From: Campylobacter concisus
GTDB taxonomy: Bacteria; Campylobacterota; Campylobacteria; Campylobacterales; Campylobacteraceae
DNA length: 64,000 nt
Direction: 5' to 3'
Assembly: GCF_003048535.1 (NCBI RefSeq)
Contig: NZ_PIRQ01000001.1
Span: 124,001 to 188,000 of the forward strand
The translations under genes and the position numbers were made by a program. How positions within the stretch are numbered: position 1 is the first letter of the stretch; each line of letters opens with the position of its first letter. Below, piece by piece: positions 19,529-27,965 of this stretch. Under the pieces are notes generated by a model. That model did no database searches. It was not told where the DNA came from and worked only from the letters and a program-made list of their open reading frames with translations.

Positions 19529-19534
19529 TATAAT
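19529..19534 (+). promoter_or_regulatory. Probable -10 box of the moaA operon
   Basis: TATAAT 46 bases before the moaA start, with TTTTAACA upstream and no clear -35. Confidence 0.55.
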
Positions 19535-19579
19535 TGAAAAAATTATAAAAAGCTCTAACCAAGCTTAAGAAGGTGCTTT

Positions 19580-20548
19580 ATGCTAATCGATAAATATGGT
19601 CGGGTTGTTGATTATTTAAGGATTTCTGTAACTCAGCGTTGCAACTTTAGGTGTAGGTATTGCATGCCTACAACGCCATTTAGCTGGACGCCAAGAGAGA
19701 ATTTATTAACTTTTGAAGAGCTATTTTTATTTGTAAAAGTGGCTATCGATGAAGGTATAAAAAAGATAAGAATCACTGGTGGCGAACCGCTTGTACGTAA
19801 GGATTTAGACGTTTTTATAAAGATGATAAGTGATTATAATCCAGACATTGATCTAGCGCTTACTACAAATGGTTATATGCTTTCATATTTTGCCAAAAGG
19901 CTAAAAGACGCTGGACTAAAGCGCATAAATATGTCGCTTGATACACTAAATGAGCAAAAGGCTAAATTTATCGCACAAAAAAGCGTTTTACACGAAGTTC
20001 TAGCTGGCTTTGAAGCAGCTCATGATGCTGGATTAAAAGTAAAAATCAACACTGTCGCACTAAAAGGTGTAAATGATGATGAGCTTATAAATTTGCTAGA
20101 GTTTGCTAAATTTAGAGATTCTCAGATCAGATTTATTGAGTATATGGAAAATTCACACGCTAAAGATGATCTAAAAGGGCTAAGTAGCGATGAAATTTTA
20201 AAAATCATCTCACAAAAATATAATGTCACAAAAGATGGAAAACTACCAAATGCGCCTGCGTCTATTTATAGACTTGATGATGGTTATAAATTTGGTATCA
20301 TTGATCCGCATAAGCACGACTTTTGCGAGAGTTGCAACCGTATCAGGCTAAGTGCCGAGGGGCTTTTGATACCTTGCCTTTACTTTGAAGAGGCTCTTAG
20401 CATCAAAAAAGCGGTTGAAAAAGGTGATATCGTAGCTGCAAGTGAAATTTTAAGGCAAGTACTAGCAAGCAAGCCAAAAGAGAACAAATGGGCGATAGGT
20501 GCTAGCAATGAAACCTCTTCGCGTGCCTTTTATCAAACTGGTGGTTGA
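19580..20548 (+). CDS. moaA: GTP 3',8-cyclase MoaA (molybdenum cofactor)
   Basis: A radical-SAM enzyme for the first step of molybdopterin synthesis. 322 aa. The N-terminal cluster motif CNFRCRYC has Cys21, Cys25 and Cys28; the SAM-contact motif is [13 protein letters not shown]. The second cluster uses C-terminal cysteines in [14 protein letters not shown] and LIPCLY. The usual C-terminal GG is present as the last residues (QTGG). First gene of a run that continues with queE and queD; both pathways start from GTP. Confidence 0.95.
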   Translation: MLIDKYGRVVDYLRISVTQRCNFRCRYCMPTTPFSWTPRENLLTFEELFLFVKVAIDEGIKKIRITGGEPLVRKDLDVFIKMISDYNPDIDLALTTNGYMLSYFAKRLKDAGLKRINMSLDTLNEQKAKFIAQKSVLHEVLAGFEAAHDAGLKVKINTVALKGVNDDELINLLEFAKFRDSQIRFIEYMENSHAKDDLKGLSSDEILKIISQKYNVTKDGKLPNAPASIYRLDDGYKFGIIDPHKHDFCESCNRIRLSAEGLLIPCLYFEEALSIKKAVEKGDIVAASEILRQVLASKPKENKWAIGASNETSSRAFYQTGG

Positions 20549-21303
20549 TGAGCAAAGAGCTAGAGCTAGTTGAGGCGTTTTTAAGCATCCAAGGCGAAGG
20601 AGCTTACCAAGGTAGACTCGCTATATTTTTACGCTTTTTAGGCTGCAACTTAAACTGCTCTGGCTTTGGCGTGCAAACAAAGTCTTTAAAAACTGGCGAA
20701 AGCTTACTAGGGTGTGATAGCATAAGGGCTGTTTTTAAAGGGCATTTTAATTATAAAGTTTACAGCATAGATGAAATTTTAGGCTTAGTTGATAACCTAT
20801 GTAAAGGCTTAATGCAAAAACCGATCATTGTTTTGACCGGTGGCGAACCGCTCATTTGGCATGAAAATGAAAATTTTATAAATTTGGTAAAGAAATTGCT
20901 TGAAGATTATGAAGTGCATTTTGAGACGAATGGCACGATCTTGGTTGATTTTGCTAAATATGAAATTTATAAAAAATGCCACTTTGCACTTGGTATAAAG
21001 CTAGCAAATAGCGGAGTTAATGAACAAAAACGTATAAATTTAGACGCTATTTTAGCTATTAAAAATAATGCAAGAAGTAGCTTTTTAAAATTTGTCCTCT
21101 CACACTTTGACAAAAGTGAGTTAGACGAAATTATAAATATAAAAAATCAAGTTGATTTGCCAGTTTGGTGCATGGCAATAGGGGCGAATAGAGCTGAGCT
21201 AAACGAAAATGCTTTAAAAACAGCAGAATTCGCCATAAAGTATGGATTTAACTACTCGGAGCGTATCCACATCAGGCTTTGGAGTGATAAAGAAGGTGTT
21301 TGA
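20548..21303 (+). CDS. queE: 7-carboxy-7-deazaguanine synthase QueE
   Basis: A radical-SAM enzyme of the queuosine (preQ0) pathway, acting after QueD. 251 aa from ATG 20548, which overlaps the moaA stop. Motifs: SIQGEGAYQGRLAIFLRF near the start and VLTGGEPLIW (about residues 96-105). The cluster cysteines are spaced unusually: Cys33 and Cys37 in GCNLNCSGF, then Cys56 in LLGCDS, so a long insert separates the second and third. QueE proteins are known to vary in this loop. Confidence 0.9.
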   Translation: MSKELELVEAFLSIQGEGAYQGRLAIFLRFLGCNLNCSGFGVQTKSLKTGESLLGCDSIRAVFKGHFNYKVYSIDEILGLVDNLCKGLMQKPIIVLTGGEPLIWHENENFINLVKKLLEDYEVHFETNGTILVDFAKYEIYKKCHFALGIKLANSGVNEQKRINLDAILAIKNNARSSFLKFVLSHFDKSELDEIINIKNQVDLPVWCMAIGANRAELNENALKTAEFAIKYGFNYSERIHIRLWSDKEGV

Positions 21304-21884
21304 TGATTATTAGAAAGCTTTTTAGATTTGAAAATGCACATATTGTGAGATTTTGTAGCTCAAAGCGTTGCAGGACTAGCATCCACGGACACAGCTATGT
21401 GGCTGAAATTTTACTTAGCTCAAATTTTCTTGATAACGCCGGCATGGTCTATGATTTTGGTTTAATGAAGCAAAATATAAAAACGATTATTGATAGTTTT
21501 GATCACGCTACGACAATATTTTCAGGCGATAATGATGAGTATAAAAATGATCTAAAAAAGCACTCGGCAAGATGGATCGAGATCCCGCTAAATCCAAGTG
21601 CAGAGCAGTTTTGCCGTATATTTTTTGTACTCATAGAAAGACTACTTGAGCTTAGTGTGATGAACAACGGTGAGCGTGAAGTGAAGCTTCATAGCATTAT
21701 CGTGCATGAGACTGATACGGGCTATGCACAGTGCTTTAAAGAGGACGCCGTAAATGCGCAAATGGGCGAGATAAGACTAGATGAGATCAAATTTTCAGAT
21801 GCTATCATAGAAGAGTGGGAAGATAAAAATTTATTTGAGAAAATGAAAAATAGGTTAAAAATAGAAATTCCAAAGGACGTTTGA
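21303..21884 (+). CDS. queD: 6-carboxy-5,6,7,8-tetrahydropterin synthase QueD
   Basis: PTPS-family enzyme that converts dihydroneopterin triphosphate to the substrate of QueE. 193 aa from the ATG at 21303. FRFENAHIV gives the first zinc His and HGHSYVAEI the pair of zinc His. A cysteine-rich loop (FCSSKRCRTS) lies between. FDHATTIF and VHETDTGYAQC are the conserved C-terminal active-site segments. The start overlaps the queE stop by one base. Confidence 0.9.
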   Translation: MIIRKLFRFENAHIVRFCSSKRCRTSIHGHSYVAEILLSSNFLDNAGMVYDFGLMKQNIKTIIDSFDHATTIFSGDNDEYKNDLKKHSARWIEIPLNPSAEQFCRIFFVLIERLLELSVMNNGEREVKLHSIIVHETDTGYAQCFKEDAVNAQMGEIRLDEIKFSDAIIEEWEDKNLFEKMKNRLKIEIPKDV

Positions 21885-22087
21885 TGAAAAAAATTATAAC
21901 TTCTTTTTTATTTATAGCTGGTCTATTTGTGGGTTGTGGAGATAAAGATGAGGCTAAAAATGATATTAGCGAGCCAGTGCCGAGTGACGTGACCATAGCT
22001 CAACCAGACGCAAATGTCACAATTGATGAACAACTCCCGCCTGAGCCAGTCGTCGAAGAGAACGAGCCTTCTAAAGATAAGAAATGA
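21884..22087 (+). CDS. Small predicted lipoprotein
   Basis: 67 aa. Signal MKKIITSFLFIAGLFVGC with the lipobox FVGC, then an acidic, proline-rich tail (EQLPPEPVVEENEP). The start overlaps the queD stop and its end overlaps the next gene. It has the same place in C. jejuni as far as I recall. Function unknown. Confidence 0.75.
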   Translation: MKKIITSFLFIAGLFVGCGDKDEAKNDISEPVPSDVTIAQPDANVTIDEQLPPEPVVEENEPSKDKK

Positions 22088-22485
22088 ACGAACATCTCTC
22101 CTCGCTTTTTGCATACACTTTGCCTTTTCATGTGACATTTTTTTATGCGCTAGTTGCCTGTAATATACTTTATTTAATACTTACTCAGTTTAGCAGCAAT
22201 AGTAAAAACTATGTGCTTCGTATAAGATATTTTTTACCGATTTATCATATGCTACTTAGTTTTCTTACACTTACTGGACTTATTTTATGGGCGTATTATG
22301 GATATGAGTTTAAATTTAATGCCATAAAAATGTTAATCATCTTAATAATTTTAATCGCACTTAGTGCCATAGGTTTTAAAAGATTAAAAATTTATGCAGC
22401 TAATGGCGATTTAGAAAAATTTAAAAAATTTGCCCTTATTAAGGGATTTTGTGATCTTGTTTTAGTTGTAGTTGCAGGGATTTAG
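22084..22485 (+). CDS. Four-helix integral membrane protein, unknown function
   Basis: 133 aa, overlapping the lipoprotein stop by 4 bases. Four hydrophobic segments (about residues 16-36, 52-70, 79-95 and 112-132). No charged motif that would suggest a substrate. Coupled on both sides, directly followed by rsmE. Confidence 0.75.
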   Translation: MNEHLSSLFAYTLPFHVTFFYALVACNILYLILTQFSSNSKNYVLRIRYFLPIYHMLLSFLTLTGLILWAYYGYEFKFNAIKMLIILIILIALSAIGFKRLKIYAANGDLEKFKKFALIKGFCDLVLVVVAGI

Positions 22486-23142
22486 ATGAAATTTTTATAT
22501 GATAAAAATGCAGGTAATGAAAGCTTAAAGATAGTAAATGAAGCTTTTTTGCACCTAAAAGCTAGAAGAATGCAAGCTGGTGAGCGAATAAGTGTTAGAA
22601 ATTTACGAGATTTTAAAGAGTATATTTATGAAATTGATGAGATTGATAGGCGAAGTGCGAGCTTAAGTCTTGTCTTTGCCAGCTTAAATGGCGAGCAAAA
22701 ATTCGACTTTACGATCGCTTGGGCTATCGTCGATCCAAAGACAATTGAAAAGACATTGCCATTTTTAAATGAACTTGGCGTTGGTAAAATAGCTTTTGTC
22801 TATACTAAATTTTCTCAAGCAAATTTTAAGATAGATATTGAAAGGCTAAACTATATAAATGCTCTCTCTTGCGAGCAGTGCGGACGAACTTCATTAATGG
22901 ATTTTGAAATTTATAAAAATTTGGACGAGCTAATGAGTGTTTATAAAAATGTCTCAGCTATAAATTTTGGCGGTAAAAGCTTAAATGAAAAGAAAGATGA
23001 TGAGCTTTTAATAATTGGTCCAGAGGGTGGATTTAGCGAGGATGAGTCGGCTAAATTTAAAAATAGCTACTGCCTAAATACTAAAAACATCTTAAGATCG
23101 CAGACCGCGGTTATCTCAGTAGCGGCAAAATTCCTAGCTTAA
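22486..23142 (+). CDS. rsmE: 16S rRNA m3U1498 methyltransferase RsmE
   Basis: Methylates U1498 in the decoding region of 16S rRNA. 218 aa, a little shorter than E. coli RsmE. C-terminal SPOUT knot with LLIIGPEGGFSEDE (about 173-186) and ILRSQTAVISVAA, both SAM-binding. N-terminal PUA-like part with LKARRMQAGERISVR. The ATG follows the preceding stop directly. Confidence 0.93.
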   Translation: MKFLYDKNAGNESLKIVNEAFLHLKARRMQAGERISVRNLRDFKEYIYEIDEIDRRSASLSLVFASLNGEQKFDFTIAWAIVDPKTIEKTLPFLNELGVGKIAFVYTKFSQANFKIDIERLNYINALSCEQCGRTSLMDFEIYKNLDELMSVYKNVSAINFGGKSLNEKKDDELLIIGPEGGFSEDESAKFKNSYCLNTKNILRSQTAVISVAAKFLA

Positions 23143-23169
23143 TTTATTTGATTTTTAGATTTCTTTTTA

Positions 23170-23175
23170 TATAAT
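23170..23175 (+). promoter_or_regulatory. Probable -10 box of rpmE
   Basis: TATAAT with TTTTTA before it, about 50 bases upstream of rpmE, in an 80-base gap. It gives the ribosomal protein its own promoter inside the operon. Confidence 0.6.
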
Positions 23176-23225
23176 CAGCAACTTTTAATGTAGATAATTA
23201 GCCCAAAAATAATAAAGGAAAAATG

Positions 23226-23426
23226 ATGAAAAAAGATATCCATCCAGAATACGTAGATTGCACTGTAACTTGTGCTTGCGGAAACACTTTTAAAACAAAG
23301 TCAAACAAAAGCGAGATCAGAATTGACATTTGCGACAAGTGCCACCCATTTTTTACAGGCAGCGAAAAGATAGTTGACAGTGCCGGCCGTGTTGAGAAAT
23401 TTAAGAAAAAATACGCTCAAAAATAA
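23226..23426 (+). CDS. rpmE: 50S ribosomal protein L31
   Basis: 66 aa ([12 protein letters not shown] start, [18 protein letters not shown] end). It has the zinc-binding type cysteines Cys12, Cys16, Cys18 (CTVTCAC) and Cys36/Cys39 (CDKCHPF), so it is the C+ form. Of two adjacent ATG codons I take 23226, which gives better spacing from AAAGGA. Confidence 0.95.
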
Positions 23427-23429
23427 GCC

Positions 23430-24245
23430 TTGCTCTACTTTATTCCTACTCCAATAGGAAATTTAGAAGATATCTCGCTTCGCGCGATTAGAATTTTGCG
23501 TGAATGTGAGATAGCTATCTGCGAAGATACAAGAGTCTGTAAAAGTCTTATAAACTTGCTAAATGAACGCTTTGAAGCAAGTATAAATATATCAAAATTT
23601 ATTCCACTTCACACTCACAACGAAAATGATTTTTTTGTAAATTTAAGTGATGATTTTTTTAGCAAAAATGTAGCCTACATGAGCGATGCCGGCATGCCAG
23701 GTATCAGCGATCCAGGCGTTAGCCTAGTAAGATATGCTCAAAAAAATAACATTGAATATGAAATTTTAAGTGGAGCAAACGCCGCACTTCTAAGCGTGGT
23801 TGCAAGCGGGCTTTGTGATAAGGAATTTGTCTTTTTAGGCTTTTTGCCAAATACTGGCAGAGATAGGTCTTTGGCTATACAAAATGTTCTAAATTTAGCC
23901 TATCCAGCCGTTATTTACGAAAGCCCAAAACGCATACTAGGCTTAGTACAAAGCATCGCAAATCTAGAACCTGAGAGAGAAATTTTTGCCATAAAAGAGG
24001 CTACGAAAAAATTTGAGACTAAATTTAAAGAAAAGGCTCAAAATTTAGCTCAAATTTTAGAAAAAGCAAATTTAAGCGGAGAGTGGGCGGTTGTCATCTC
24101 AAAAAGTGACAAAACAGCCACTCAAAATATCACAAAAGATGAGATACTTTCGCTTAATCTTGCCCCAAAAGTAAAAGCAAAATTGCTTAACAAAATAACC
24201 GGAGAAGATGTAAAAAAGATATATGATGAGCTTATAAAAGCTTAA
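23430..24245 (+). CDS. rsmI: 16S rRNA 2'-O-ribose C1402 methyltransferase RsmI
   Basis: 271 aa, TTG start 3 bases after the rpmE stop. LYFIPTPIGNLEDISLRA opens the tetrapyrrole-methylase fold; CEDTRVCKSLI, SDAGMPGISDPG and ANAALLSVVASGL are the SAM and active-site segments. It modifies C1402 at the decoding centre. Confidence 0.95.
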   Translation: MLYFIPTPIGNLEDISLRAIRILRECEIAICEDTRVCKSLINLLNERFEASINISKFIPLHTHNENDFFVNLSDDFFSKNVAYMSDAGMPGISDPGVSLVRYAQKNNIEYEILSGANAALLSVVASGLCDKEFVFLGFLPNTGRDRSLAIQNVLNLAYPAVIYESPKRILGLVQSIANLEPEREIFAIKEATKKFETKFKEKAQNLAQILEKANLSGEWAVVISKSDKTATQNITKDEILSLNLAPKVKAKLLNKITGEDVKKIYDELIKA

Positions 24246-24356
24246 ATTATATGCTACAAAACTGCTAAGTGATACTAAAACGAAAGTGTAAAATTTACTC
24301 TAGTTAGATACAAAAATAAGTTAAATTTTAATTGACTTTAGCTACCATAAGTTACC

Positions 24357-25037
24357 ATGATAATATACGGAAAACAACTATTTTTACATATTTTGAACAA
24401 GCGACCACAGATATTAGAAGAGATATATCTCTCAAAAGAGTGTGACAAAAAACTCTTCTCTAAAATTTGTGGCACAGGCAAAAAGATCATTCGCGTGGAT
24501 AATCAAAAAGCACAGTCTTTGGCTCGCGGTGGAAACCATCAAGGTTTTTTAGCGAATGTTAGTGAGTTTGAATTTTCAGACATTGCCGAGCTTAAAAAGC
24601 TAAATTTTATCGCTATTCTTTATGGCATAAGCGATGTTGGCAATATCGGTGCTATCGCTAGAAGTGCTTATGCTCTAGGCTGCGAAGGTCTTGTGATAGT
24701 GGCAAAAAGTATAAATATGCAAGGTGTTTTAAGATCAAGTAGTGGTGCTGCTTATGAGATACCAATAGCGATTTTTGAAGACGGGCTTAGTTTGCTAAAT
24801 GAACTAAAACAATTTGGTTTTAAAATTTATGCAACAGCAAGTAATGGCAAAAACGTAAAAGAGATGAAGTTTGCTGGTAAGAGAGCTTTGGTGATGGGCT
24901 CAGAGGGCGAAGGTATACCGCAAAAGGCTCTGGCAAAGTGCGATGAGTGTATCGGTATAAAGTTAAAAGAGGGCTGGGACTCCTTAAATGTAAGTGCAGC
25001 TTTTGCAATAATTTGTGACAGGATGATAGATGAATGA
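24357..25037 (+). CDS. rlmB: TrmH/SpoU-family 2'-O-methyltransferase (RlmB-like)
   Basis: 226 aa. The N-terminal substrate-binding part is short (IIYGKQLFLHIL, GGNHQGFLANV). The SpoU knot shows YGISDVGNIGAIARSAYALG, ALVMGSEGEGIP and LNVSAAFAIICDRM. The target is probably G2251 of 23S rRNA; the exact base is inferred from family. Confidence 0.82.
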   Translation: MIIYGKQLFLHILNKRPQILEEIYLSKECDKKLFSKICGTGKKIIRVDNQKAQSLARGGNHQGFLANVSEFEFSDIAELKKLNFIAILYGISDVGNIGAIARSAYALGCEGLVIVAKSINMQGVLRSSSGAAYEIPIAIFEDGLSLLNELKQFGFKIYATASNGKNVKEMKFAGKRALVMGSEGEGIPQKALAKCDECIGIKLKEGWDSLNVSAAFAIICDRMIDE

Positions 25038-25971
25038 ATTAGAGAATTTAAAAGAGATAGGTATAAAGGAAATTTCACGTAAAACGCATATTGAGCCTAC
25101 ATTTTTACAATATATTTTTGATAAAAATTTTGAAAAATTATCACGTTTAAATATTCGAGGTTATGCCAAGATTTTGCAACGTGAATATGATGTTGATTTG
25201 AGCGAGTTGCTCGCTGAATATGATGCCTTTATGCAAGAAAACACTCCAGATGAGAGTCACAAAACTAAAGTTACTCCAAAAATTTCTTCTTACACTCCAA
25301 AAGATATTACCATACAAAAACAAAGCGGTAGTGGCGGTGTTGGATTTTTATTTTGGCTCATCATTTTAGCTATTATCGCTGGCGGGGCATATCATTTTGA
25401 TGCTTACAAATATATCGAGAATTTTTTATCGTTTTTAAATGATGAGAATAAAAGCGTGAGCTATTCGCAGTCAAGCATAGTAAATGAGGTGAAGAAAAAT
25501 ATCATCGATACAAATATCACCATCTCTCAAAATAGCCCTAAAATAGAAGCAAACATATCAAGCGTAAAAATTTCAGCTCCAGTTGAGCAAAATGTGACAA
25601 CAAGTCCTGTGAACATGGAACAAAACGCTGTGAAGCCAAGCATGACGGCTCAGTCAGCTCCTAAGATAGAGCAAAACATTACAAAGCCACTAAATGAGGC
25701 GGTCATTACACCAAAACAACGTGTCTGGATAGGGATAATTAATCTTGAAAATGGTCAAAAAATATCAAACGACACAAGTAAAAGCATAAATATAAATTTA
25801 GACCAAAGACAGCTTGTGGTTTGTGGAAATGGCAACATTGAGCTAAAGATTGGCGATAAGGTAACAAAATATAATCCAAGTCGTCCGGCTAGATTTTTAG
25901 TGGAAAATGGAGAGATGAAATTTGTGAGCTATGATGAGTTTGTAGAACTTAACAAGGGCAAATCTTGGTAA
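25030..25971 (+). CDS. RodZ-like protein: cytoplasmic helix-turn-helix, one membrane helix, periplasmic tail
   Basis: 313 aa, overlapping the methyltransferase stop by 8 bases. Residues 1-65 form a helical HTH domain (LKEIGIKEISRKTHIEPTFL, NIRGYAKILQREYDVDL). A linker follows, a membrane helix at 104-122, an Asn/Thr-rich low-complexity periplasmic stretch (about 130-235) and a small beta domain at the end (VCGNGNIELKIGDKVTKY). This layout is that of RodZ-type shape proteins, but similarity is by architecture only. MreB is encoded elsewhere in this window. Confidence 0.65.
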   Translation: MNELENLKEIGIKEISRKTHIEPTFLQYIFDKNFEKLSRLNIRGYAKILQREYDVDLSELLAEYDAFMQENTPDESHKTKVTPKISSYTPKDITIQKQSGSGGVGFLFWLIILAIIAGGAYHFDAYKYIENFLSFLNDENKSVSYSQSSIVNEVKKNIIDTNITISQNSPKIEANISSVKISAPVEQNVTTSPVNMEQNAVKPSMTAQSAPKIEQNITKPLNEAVITPKQRVWIGIINLENGQKISNDTSKSININLDQRQLVVCGNGNIELKIGDKVTKYNPSRPARFLVENGEMKFVSYDEFVELNKGKSW

Positions 25972-26747
25972 GAAAAATAGCGATTTTCACCGCTTTTAGT
26001 GTATTTGCCTATGCTTTTAGCTTGCAAACTAGTGCAAGTGCTTTAAGCAATGTTGGAAATGTGCAAATTTCTTTAGAAAATTTAGACCAAAATGGCTCAC
26101 TCAATGTCAATGAGCTAGTATCAAGATTAAAACAAAACTCAAGTTACGATAGCATTTCATTTGGTTCAAATAGTTTGAATTTAAAATTTATAAGCGAGCA
26201 AAAGGTTCCTTCTACATTATTTGTAAAATCAATAAATTCAACTCTGGATGATGCCAACATAAGTATTTCAAGGATAAATTCCTTAAAAAATGGAGATCAA
26301 ATTTCTTATGGAATTTCAGCCATAAAAAATGGTGGAATAGATCCAAATTTATTAAGCTTAGCACTTAGTCAAAGCGGTTTTAAAATTTTAGGATTTGATA
26401 GAGTTGATGGGAATTTAGAGATATTTTTAGATGCTCAGAATATGATCCTTAAGGCTGCAAAGGTAAATTTTGACGAAGAGACGCCACTTTTAAAAAGTGG
26501 TGGTACTTATTTTGTTGATGTTGAGGGTGCAAGTAGTCTAGATATCGCATCAAAAGAGTCAAATAGATGGATGCCACTTGTTAGAATTTATGATAAAAAT
26601 TTAAATCAGATTGACTCTATAAAAGAGGAGCAAGCAAAAACCGCCGTTTCTATAAATTTAGCAATAGGCGCAAAATACGCATTAATTAGCGACAATGTTG
26701 ATATAAATAATATAAAAAATGAGATAATTATCAAGCTTATAAAATAG
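25965..26747 (+). CDS. Exported protein of unknown function
   Basis: 260 aa from TTG 25965, overlapping the preceding stop. N-terminal signal peptide (VRKIAIFTAFSVFAYAFS). The mature part is beta-rich and repetitive in style (NVQISLENLDQNG, FGSNSLNLKFIS). Overlap with the RodZ-like gene suggests matched amounts of the two products. No family recognised. Confidence 0.7.
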   Translation: MVRKIAIFTAFSVFAYAFSLQTSASALSNVGNVQISLENLDQNGSLNVNELVSRLKQNSSYDSISFGSNSLNLKFISEQKVPSTLFVKSINSTLDDANISISRINSLKNGDQISYGISAIKNGGIDPNLLSLALSQSGFKILGFDRVDGNLEIFLDAQNMILKAAKVNFDEETPLLKSGGTYFVDVEGASSLDIASKESNRWMPLVRIYDKNLNQIDSIKEEQAKTAVSINLAIGAKYALISDNVDINNIKNEIIIKLIK

Positions 26748-26756
26748 GAGTAAGCA

Positions 26757-27965
26757 GTGTTTGATGAGATAAGATTTAATACAATTGAGCGTTTGCCAAA
26801 CTACGTTTTTGCCGAAGTGAATGCAATAAAAATGGCTGCGCGAAGAGCTGGAGAAGACATCATCGACTTTTCTATGGGTAATCCTGAGGGCAGAACGCCA
26901 CAGCACATCGTCGATAAACTATGCGAAAGCGCGCAAAAGGACAAGACTCACGGCTACTCAGCCAGTGCTGGAATTTATAAGCTTCGCCTTGCCATTTGCA
27001 ACTGGTACAAAAGAAAATATGGCGTAAATTTAGACCCAGACACTGAAGCAGTCGCCACGATGGGTAGCAAAGAGGGTTTTGTTCACTTAGCTCAAGCCGT
27101 GATAAACCCAGGCGATGTGGCTATCGTGCCCGATCCTGCTTATCCGATACACACGCAAGCGTTTTTATTTGCTGGCGGAAGTGTCGCAAAGATGCCACTT
27201 CACTATAATGATAAATTTGAGCTAGATGAGAATAAATTTTTTGAAAATTTGATCCAAACTATACATGCAAGCTCACCAAAGCCAAAATACGTAGTCGTAA
27301 ATTTTCCTCACAACCCAACGACCGTAACCGTGCAAAAGAGCTTTTATGAGCGCCTTGTAAGCATTGCAAAACAAGAGAGATTTTACATCATCTCAGACAT
27401 CGCTTACGCTGATCTTACATTTGACGGCTACAAAACGCCAAGCATCTTTGAGGTTGATGGTGCAAAAGATGTTGCAGTAGAGTGCTACACACTTTCAAAA
27501 AGCTATAATATGGCTGGCTGGAGAGTTGGCTTTATGTGCGGAAATAAAAGACTTTGCGCTGCACTTAAAAAGATAAAATCATGGGTTGATTACGGCATGT
27601 TTACGCCGATCCAGGTGGCTGCCACAGTCGCACTTGATGGCGATCAAAGCTGCGTTGAAGAGATACGCCAAATTTATGAAAAAAGAAGAGATGTGATGAT
27701 AGAGGCCTTTGCTCAGGCTGGTTGGGAGCTTAAAAAACCAAGCTCTAGTATGTTTATCTGGGCGAAGCTACCGCCAAAAGTTAGCCACTTAGGTAGCCTT
27801 GAGTTTTCAAAGCAGCTTCTTACAAAGGCATCAGTCGCAGTTAGTCCGGGTATTGGTTTTGGCGAGGGCGGAAACGACTATGTGCGTCTAGCTCTTATCG
27901 AAAACGAAAATAGAATAAGGCAAGCAGCAAGAAATATAAAAAAATATTTGAAAGAATTTGAATGA
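26757..27965 (+). CDS. Class I/II PLP aminotransferase (AlaA/aspartate-aminotransferase like)
   Basis: 402 aa from GTG 26757 (AGGAG 8 bases upstream). The fold-type I signature includes IIDFSMGNPEG, NFPHNPTT and the PLP lysine in TLSKSYNMAGWRVGF (about Lys243). Arg in YVRLAL binds the carboxylate. The substrate may be glutamate with pyruvate or an aspartate-family acid; the overlap with hom favours a role in aspartate-family synthesis, by inference. Confidence 0.88.
   Translation: MFDEIRFNTIERLPNYVFAEVNAIKMAARRAGEDIIDFSMGNPEGRTPQHIVDKLCESAQKDKTHGYSASAGIYKLRLAICNWYKRKYGVNLDPDTEAVATMGSKEGFVHLAQAVINPGDVAIVPDPAYPIHTQAFLFAGGSVAKMPLHYNDKFELDENKFFENLIQTIHASSPKPKYVVVNFPHNPTTVTVQKSFYERLVSIAKQERFYIISDIAYADLTFDGYKTPSIFEVDGAKDVAVECYTLSKSYNMAGWRVGFMCGNKRLCAALKKIKSWVDYGMFTPIQVAATVALDGDQSCVEEIRQIYEKRRDVMIEAFAQAGWELKKPSSSMFIWAKLPPKVSHLGSLEFSKQLLTKASVAVSPGIGFGEGGNDYVRLALIENENRIRQAARNIKKYLKEFE

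Noticed and set aside
24246..24356. RNA gene or riboswitch in the gap before the rlmB-like gene
   Set aside because: No tRNA-like arms or stable hairpins found; only AT-rich DNA.
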